Assembly: GCA_933207985.1 (NCBI GenBank)
Contig: OW240913.1
Coordinates: forward strand, 105,247,741-105,311,740
Origin: Pelobates cultripes
Taxonomy: Eukaryota > Chordata > Amphibia > Anura > Pelobatidae
Length of the DNA: 64,000 nucleotides
Reading direction: 5' to 3'
Shown: one piece after another, positions 57,281 to 64,000 of the stretch
How positions within the stretch are numbered: position 1 is the stretch's first letter
Layout: every line of letters begins with the position of its first letter
Position numbers and translations under genes: made by a program
Notes under the pieces: generated by a model
Database searches by the model: none
What the model was told of the DNA's origin: nothing
The model's input: the letters and a program-made list of their open reading frames with translations, nothing else

Positions 57281-58589
57281 AGTCCATACACACACACACA
57301 CAGACTGCTGAGTCCTTACACACAGAGACACACAGACTGCTGACCACACACACACAGACACACAGACTGCTGAGTCCATACAAACACAGACACATAGACT
57401 GCTGAGTCCATACACACACATAGACTGCTGAGTTCACAGACTGCTGAGTCCATACACACACACACACACAGACTGCTGAGTCCATACACACAGAGACTGC
57501 TGAGTCCATACACACACAGACACAAACACAGACTGCTGAGTCCATACACACACACACACACACACACACACAAATACCGCTGAGTCCACACACACACACA
57601 GAGACTGCTGAGCCCATACACACACACACACACAGACTGCTGAGTCCTTACACAAACACACAGACTGCTGAGTCCAAACAAACACAGACACGTAGACTGC
57701 TGAGTCTATACACACACAGAGACTGCTGAGTCCATACACACACACACACAGAGACTGCTGAGTCCATACACACACACAGAGACTGCTGAGTCCATACACA
57801 GAGACTGCTGAGTCAATACACACACAGAGACTGCTGAGTCCATACACACACACACACACAGACTGCTGAGTCCATACACACACACTGCTAAGTCCATGCA
57901 CACACAGACTGCTGAGTCCATGCACACACACAGACTGCTGAGTCCACACACACACAAACACACAGACTGCTGAGTCCATACACACATACACACACACAAA
58001 CAAAGACTGCTGAGTCCATACACACATACAGACTGCTGAGTCCATACACACATACAGACTGCTGAGTCTATACATGCAGACAGACTGCTGAGTCCATACA
58101 CGCAGACAGACTGATGAGTCCATACACACACAGTGCTGAGTCCATACACACAGACACACTGATGAGTCCACACACACACACTGCTGAGTTCATACACACA
58201 TACAAACTGCTGAGTCCATACACACATACAGACTGCTTAGTCCATACACACATACAGACTGCTTAGTCCATACACACACACTGCTAAGTTCATACACACA
58301 TGCAGACTGCTGAGTCCATACACACAGACAGACTGCTGAGTTCCTACACACACACTGCTGAGTTCATACACACATACAGACTGCTGAGTCCATACACACA
58401 GACAGACTGCTGAGTCCATACACACACAGTGCTGAGTCCATACACACACAGTGCTGAGTCCATACACACACAGACTGCTGAGTCCATACACACACATACA
58501 GACTGCCGAGTCCATACACACACACACACACATACAGACTGCTGAGTCCATACACACACACACACACATACAGACTGCTGAGTCCATAC

Positions 58590-58980
58590 ACACAGAGACT
58601 GCTGAGTCCAAACACACGCACACAGACTGTTGAGTCAACACACACAAACACACACAGAGACTGCTGAGTCCATACACACATACACACATACAGACTGCTG
58701 AGTCCATACACACAGAGACTGCTGAGTCCATACACACAGAGACTGCTGAGTCCAAACACACGCACACAGACTGTTGAGTCAACACACACAAACACACACA
58801 GAGACTGCTGAGTCCATACACACATACACACATACAGACTGCTGAGTCCATACACACAGAGACTGCTGAGTCCATACACACAGAGACTGCTGAGTCCAAA
58901 CACACGCACACAGACTGTTGAGTCAACACACACAAACACACACAGAGACTGCTGAGTCCATACACACATACACACATACA
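58590..58980. repeat. higher-order repeat, 144-bp unit, nearly three copies
   Basis: The diagnostic word AACACACGCACACAGACTGT occurs at 58611, 58755 and 58899, exactly 144 bp apart each time, and the surrounding sequence is identical or nearly so. This is a recent amplification of a block of about six basic units within the array. Confidence 0.93.
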
Positions 58981-60279
58981 CACATACAGACTGCTGAGTC
59001 CATACACACATACAGACTGCTGAGTCCATACACACATACAGACTGCTGAGTGCATACACACACTGCTGAGTTCATACAGACAGACTGCTGAGTCCATACA
59101 CACAGACAGACTGCTAAGTTCATTCGCACACACTCTCCTGAGTCGATACACACAGACAGACTGCTGAGTCCATACACACACAGTGCTGAGTCCATACACA
59201 CAGACAGATTGCTTAGTCTATACACACACACTGCTGAGTTCATACACACATACAGACTGCTGAGTCCATACACACAGACAGACTGCTGAGTCCATACACA
59301 CACAGTGCTGAGTCCATTCACACAGACAGACTGCTGAGTTGATACACACAGACTGCTGAGTTGATACACACACAGACTGCTGAGTTCATACACACACACT
59401 GTCGAGTTCATACATACATACAGACTGCTGAGTTCATTCCCACACCGCAGAGTTCATACACACACCGCGGAGTTCATACACACACAGCAGAGTTCATACA
59501 CACACTGCTGAGTTGATACACACAGACTGCTGAGTTCATACACACACACACTGCTGAGTCCATACACACACACACTGCTGAGTCCATACACACAGACTGC
59601 TGAGTCCATACACACAGACTGCTGAGTTCATACGCACAGTGCTGAGTCCATACACACACACTTCTGAGTTCATACATACAGACTGCTGAGTCCATATACA
59701 CACACTGCTGAGTTCATACATACATACATACAGACTGCTGAGTCCATACACACACACTGCTGAGTTCATACATACATACACAAAGACTGCTGAGTCCATA
59801 CACACACACTGCTGAGTCCATACACACACACACTGCTGAGTTCATACACACACACTGCTGAGTTCATACACACAGAATGCTGAGTCCATACACACAGACT
59901 GCTGAGTCTATACACACAGACTGCTGAGTTCACACACACACACTGCTGAGTCCATACACAGAGACTGCTGAATCAATACACACAGTGCTGAGTCCATACA
60001 CACACACTGCTGAGTCCATACACACACACTGCTGAGTTCATACATACAGACTGCTGAGTTATACACACATAAAGACTGCTGAGTCCATACACATAGACAC
60101 ACTGCTGAGTCCATACACACACACACTGCTGAGTCCATACACACATACACACTACGTATAGACTGCTGAGTCCATACACACACTTCTGAATTCATACATA
60201 CATACAGACTGCTGAGTTAATACATACATACATACATACTGCTGAGTCCATACACACACACTGCTGAGTTCATACATAC

Positions 60280-61069
60280 TGTAATCCTTGTCACCAGGTA
60301 GCACGGTCCTCTAGGGCAAAAACATGCACAGTCCTTGTAATTGCATATACTCCATGCACTTTATTTGAAAATCCACACAGGATACAGCAGTAAATGAAAA
60401 ACATAACTGTAACAGAAAACCCTATAAACAAAAAACCTAGCTCGTCTGAGCACTAACTCACTTTGTATATCCCGCTCTATCAGGGTTAAACTAACAAAAA
60501 CATATGGCACCAACCTTACTAGATAGCAACAATCTGCTAGCTAGCCTGTTGCTTTCCTTTCTCCACTCCCAGTGCTCCAAGCCAGCCTTGCCTTGACTGC
60601 TTTCCTTTCTGCACTCCCAGTGCTCCAAGCCAGCCTTGCCCTGACTGCTTTCCTTTCTGCACTCCCAGTGCTCCAAGCCAGCCTTGCCCTGACTGCTTCC
60701 TTTCTGCACTCCAAGTGCCTAGTCTCCTTGACTCTATCTGGAGAGAACAGCCTCTCTCTCCTACCTGCTTCCTGGGAGGAAGCCAGCAATCCCTCTCCTT
60801 TACCTGCCTAGCAGGGAGGAGTTTATTCCCACTGCAACAGCTCATTAACTGCAGCTGAGCAGTGGGTTGGAGACGATCCAAAAACCCTGGCCTGGATCCA
60901 TGTCTCCCCAGAAAACCACTAAACTGTGGAGTGGAGCATTGGCCCACCCTTCTCTCCAAATGCTCCACCCCAGGGGCCCATAACTAAACAATGCTTTGTG
61001 TTGTGCAACACACAAACTACACGTACTTCCCCTGGGGTTAAAAGGCCTATCTGCCTTCACTTTATCACA
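60280..61069 (-). mobile_element. solo LTR (family B) inside the tandem array
   Basis: On the + strand it reads TGTAATCCTTGTCACC ... CTTTATCACA, TG...CA-bounded, flanked by ATAC on both sides (60276-60279, 61070-61073), a 4-bp duplication. Minus orientation is suggested by the polyadenylation-like AAATAAAG (complement at about 60360-60367). It is unrelated by eye to family A LTRs. No internal genes are present. The ends of the flanking repeat arrays match directly across it. Confidence 0.8.
60551..60716. repeat. 48-bp tandem repeat within the family B LTR
   Basis: GCTTTCCTTTCTGCACTCCC-type units start at 60551, 60599, 60647 and 60695 (the last partial), period 48 bp. Such tandem units inside an LTR U3-like region often act as enhancers in retroelements; here that is only a possibility. 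Confidence 0.9.
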
Positions 61070-63862
61070 ATACATACAGACTGCTGAGTCCGTACACACA
61101 CACTGTTGAGTCCATACACACACACTGCTGAGTTCATACACACAGAAAGACTGCTGAGTCCACACACAGACAGACTGCTGAGTCCATACACACATAAAGA
61201 CTGCTGAGTCCATACACAAACAGTGCTGAGTTCTTACATACAGACAGACTGCTTAGTCCATACACACACACTGCTAAGTTCATACACACATACAGACTGC
61301 TGAGTCCATACAAACACACTGCTGAGTCATACACACAGACTGCTGAGTCCATACACACAGACTGCTGAGACCATACACACAGACAGACTGCTGAGTCCAT
61401 GCACACACACTGCTGAGTTCATACACACAGAGACTGCTGAGTCCATACAAAGACTGCTGAGTTCATACACACACACGGCTGAGTCCATACACACAGAATG
61501 CTAAGTCCATACACACAGACTGCTGAGTCCATACACACACACTGCTGAGTTCATACACACACTGCTGAGTTCATACACACACACTGCTGAGTCCACACAC
61601 ACTGCTGAGTATATACACACAGACAGACTGCTGAGTCCATACACACACAGTGCTGAGTTCATACACACACAGACTGCTGAGTCCATACACACACACCGCT
61701 GAATCCATACACACACACTGCTGAATCCATACACACACAGACTGCTGAATTCATACACACACTGCTGAATCCATACACACACACTGCTGAATCTATACAC
61801 ACACTGCTGAGTTCATACATACACACACTGTTTAGTCCATACACACACACTGCTGAGTTCATACACACATACAGACTGATGAGTCCATATACACACACTG
61901 CTGAGTTCATACACACACACTGCTGAGTCCACACACACACACACACTGTTGAGTCTATACACAGAGACAGACTACTGAGTCCATACACACAGGGTGCTGA
62001 GTCCATACACACATACAGACTGCTGAGTCCATACACACACACTGCTGAGTTCATGCACACACACTGCTGAGTTCATACACACACACTGCTGAGTCCATAC
62101 ACACACAGTGCTGAGTCCATACACACACACTGCTGACTTCATAGACACATACAGACTGCTGAATCCATACACATACAGTGCTGAGTCCATACACACAGAC
62201 AGACTGCTGAGTCCATACACACACACTGCTGAGTCCATACACACACAGACTGCTGAGTCCATACACACAGAGACTGCTGAGTTCATACACAGACACTGCT
62301 GAGTTCATACACACAGACTGCTAAATCCATACACACACACTGCTGAGTTAATACACACATACAGACTGCTGAATCCATACACACACAGTGCTGAGTCCAT
62401 ACACACAGACAGACTGCTGAGTTCATACACACATTGCTGAGTTCATATACCATACAGACTGCTGAATCGATACACACACAGTGCTGAGTCCATACACACA
62501 TAGTGCTGAGTCCCCACACACAGACTGCTGAGTTGATACATGCATACAGACTGCTGAGTCCATCCACACACACTGCTTAGTTCTTACATGCATACAGACT
62601 GCTGAGTCCACACACACTGCTGAGTTTATACATACATACAGACTGCTGAGTCCATACACACACACTGCTGAATCCATACACACATACAGACTGCTGAGTT
62701 CATACACACATACAGACTGCTGAGTCCATCAACACACACTGCTGAGTCCATACACACAGACAGGCTGCTGAGTCCATACACACAGACAGACTGCTGAGTC
62801 CATACACAAACAGTGCTGAGTCCATACACACAGACAGACTGCTTAGTCCATACACACACACTGCTGAGTTCATACACACATACAGACTGCTGAGTCCATA
62901 CGCACAGACAGACTGCTGAGTTCATGCACAGACTGCTGAGTCCATACACACACTGCTGAGTTCATACACACACAGACTGCTGAGTCCATACATACACTGC
63001 TGAGTTCATACACACAGACTGCTGAGTCCATACACACAGACTGCTGAGTTCACACACACACACTGCTGAGTTCACACACACAGACTGCTGAGTCCATACA
63101 CACAGACTGCTGAGTCCATACACACAGACAGCTGAGTCCATACACACAGACAGCTGAGTTCACACACTGCTGAGTTCATACACATAGACTGCTGAGTCCA
63201 TACACACACACTGCTGAGTCCATACACACAGAGACTGCTGAGTCCATACACACACACTGCTGAGTCCATACACACAGACTGCTGAGTCCATCCACAAACA
63301 CTGCTGATCCCATACACACAGACTGCTGAATTCATAGACACACACTGCTGAGATCATACACACACTGCTGAGTTCATACACACAGACTGCTGAGTCCATA
63401 CACACACAGACTGCTGAGTCCATACACACACACTGCTGAGTTCATACATACAGACAGACTGCTTAGTCCATACACACACACTGCTAAGTTCATACACACA
63501 TACATACTGCTGAGTCCATACAAACACACTGCTGAGTCATACACACAGACTGCTGAGTTCATACACACAGACTGCTGAGTTCATACACACAGACGGCTGA
63601 GTCCATACACACAGAAAGACTGCTGAGTCCATACACACACACTGCTGAGTTCATACACACACACTGCTGAGTCCACACACACACACTGCTGAGTCTATAC
63701 ACACAGACAGACTGCTGAGTCCATACACACACAGTGCTGAGTTCATACACACACAGACTGCTGAGTCCATACACACACACTGCTGAGTTTATACACACAG
63801 ACTGCTGAGTCCATACACACATACACACTGCTGAGTCCATACACAGACACACACACACAAGC

Positions 63863-64000
63863 TTCATCACTAGCAGACAGACACACACCTGAGCATATCA
63901 AGCCTACCTGCGCTGCTTAATGGAAGGGGGTGGGGCTTATGTGCGGGAGACGGGGCTTTGTTTGGGGTCGGGCCTGTGCCTGGGAGCCTGTCAGTGCTCC
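63863..64000. other. GC-rich flank of the tandem array, cut by the window end
   Basis: Non-repetitive sequence with GGGGTGGGGCTTATG, GGAGACGGGGCTTTG and GGTCGGGCCTGTGCCTGG, likely the other half of the DNA element that hosts the array. No gene is visible. Confidence 0.4.

Larger units (their letters stand above)
57281..63862. repeat. large minisatellite/satellite array, unit about 22-28 bp
   Basis: Well over 200 units of CAGACTGCTGAGTCCATACACACA with a variable CA run; common variants are CACTGCTGAGTTCATACACA and CAGTGCTGAGTCC. A 790-bp LTR interrupts it at 60280-61069. The array keeps long open frames on the minus strand (CVWTQQSVCVYGLSSL-type repeats, up to 320 codons) because units lack stop codons in those frames. 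These are not credible genes: three frames are open in different stretches and no start context or other domain exists. Confidence 0.95.

Noticed and set aside
57281..63862. Regularly spaced short repeats resembling a CRISPR array
   Set aside because: There are no unique spacers; the whole unit repeats in tandem with variable CA runs. The genome is vertebrate.
57434..63888. Long minus-strand open frames encoding Cys/Val-rich repeats (up to 320 codons)
   Set aside because: They arise because the tandem repeat unit lacks stops in those frames. Several overlapping frames are open, and there is no other domain, no promoter and no conserved start.

Overview
The window reads as vertebrate nuclear DNA, most likely from a frog or toad other than Xenopus. 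It is AT-rich and intron-dominated, with one recognisable host gene in widely spaced exons and heavy loading with CR1, L2, L1-type, Tc1-like, hAT-like and TTAA-targeted repeats. The amphibian assignment is an inference from the repeat mix (TTAA-flanked elements beginning TTAAAGG, palindromic MITEs, CR1/L2/L1 together). No species can be named from the sequence alone.

The host gene is neuroligin-1 (nlgn1) on the + strand, partial at its 5' end. Three coding exons are present: 586-798, 21367-22156 and 25341-26151 (stop TAG at 26149-26151). All splice junctions are canonical GT/AG with matching phases, and together they encode about 604 residues: the C-terminal three quarters of the inactive cholinesterase-like ectodomain, a juxtamembrane linker, one transmembrane helix and a cytoplasmic tail ending in the PDZ ligand TTRV. 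The first exon carries two in-frame donors 27 nt apart that can include or skip a nine-residue insert matching neuroligin splice insert B. The first intron is about 20.6 kb and the second about 3.2 kb. A 3' UTR of about 1.8 kb or more follows.

Intron 1 is dominated by repeats. It holds a minus-strand L2 tail split by a solo LTR (2271-3270), a 650-bp fold-back (6475-7122), and a four-level nest at 7177-14223: a Tc1-like transposon containing an L2 LINE, whose tail contains a pogo-like DNA element, which contains a solo LTR. Small MITEs, a CR1 tail split by a palindromic hAT-like element (14391-14992) and AT microsatellites follow. The 3' half of the intron (18131-21366) shows nothing recognisable.

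Downstream of the gene (about 28500 onward) no further host gene was found. The region holds TTAA-type elements (31451-32134, 37421-37967); a CR1 LINE (32135-35757) carrying a hAT-like palindrome and an ORF1-only L1-like insertion; tandem GT-rich repeats in a DNA-element context (35862-36500); a fold-back (38480-38960); a palindromic element split by a nearly full-length minus-strand L1-type LINE (41101-48206); L2 and CR1 fragments (48545-50990); a second, minus-strand CR1 whose reverse-transcriptase frame is broken only by a solo LTR (51806-55322); and a roughly 6.6-kb tandem array (57281-63862), itself split by another solo LTR. Repeated copies in the window act as empty sites for one another, so several target-site duplications can be read exactly.
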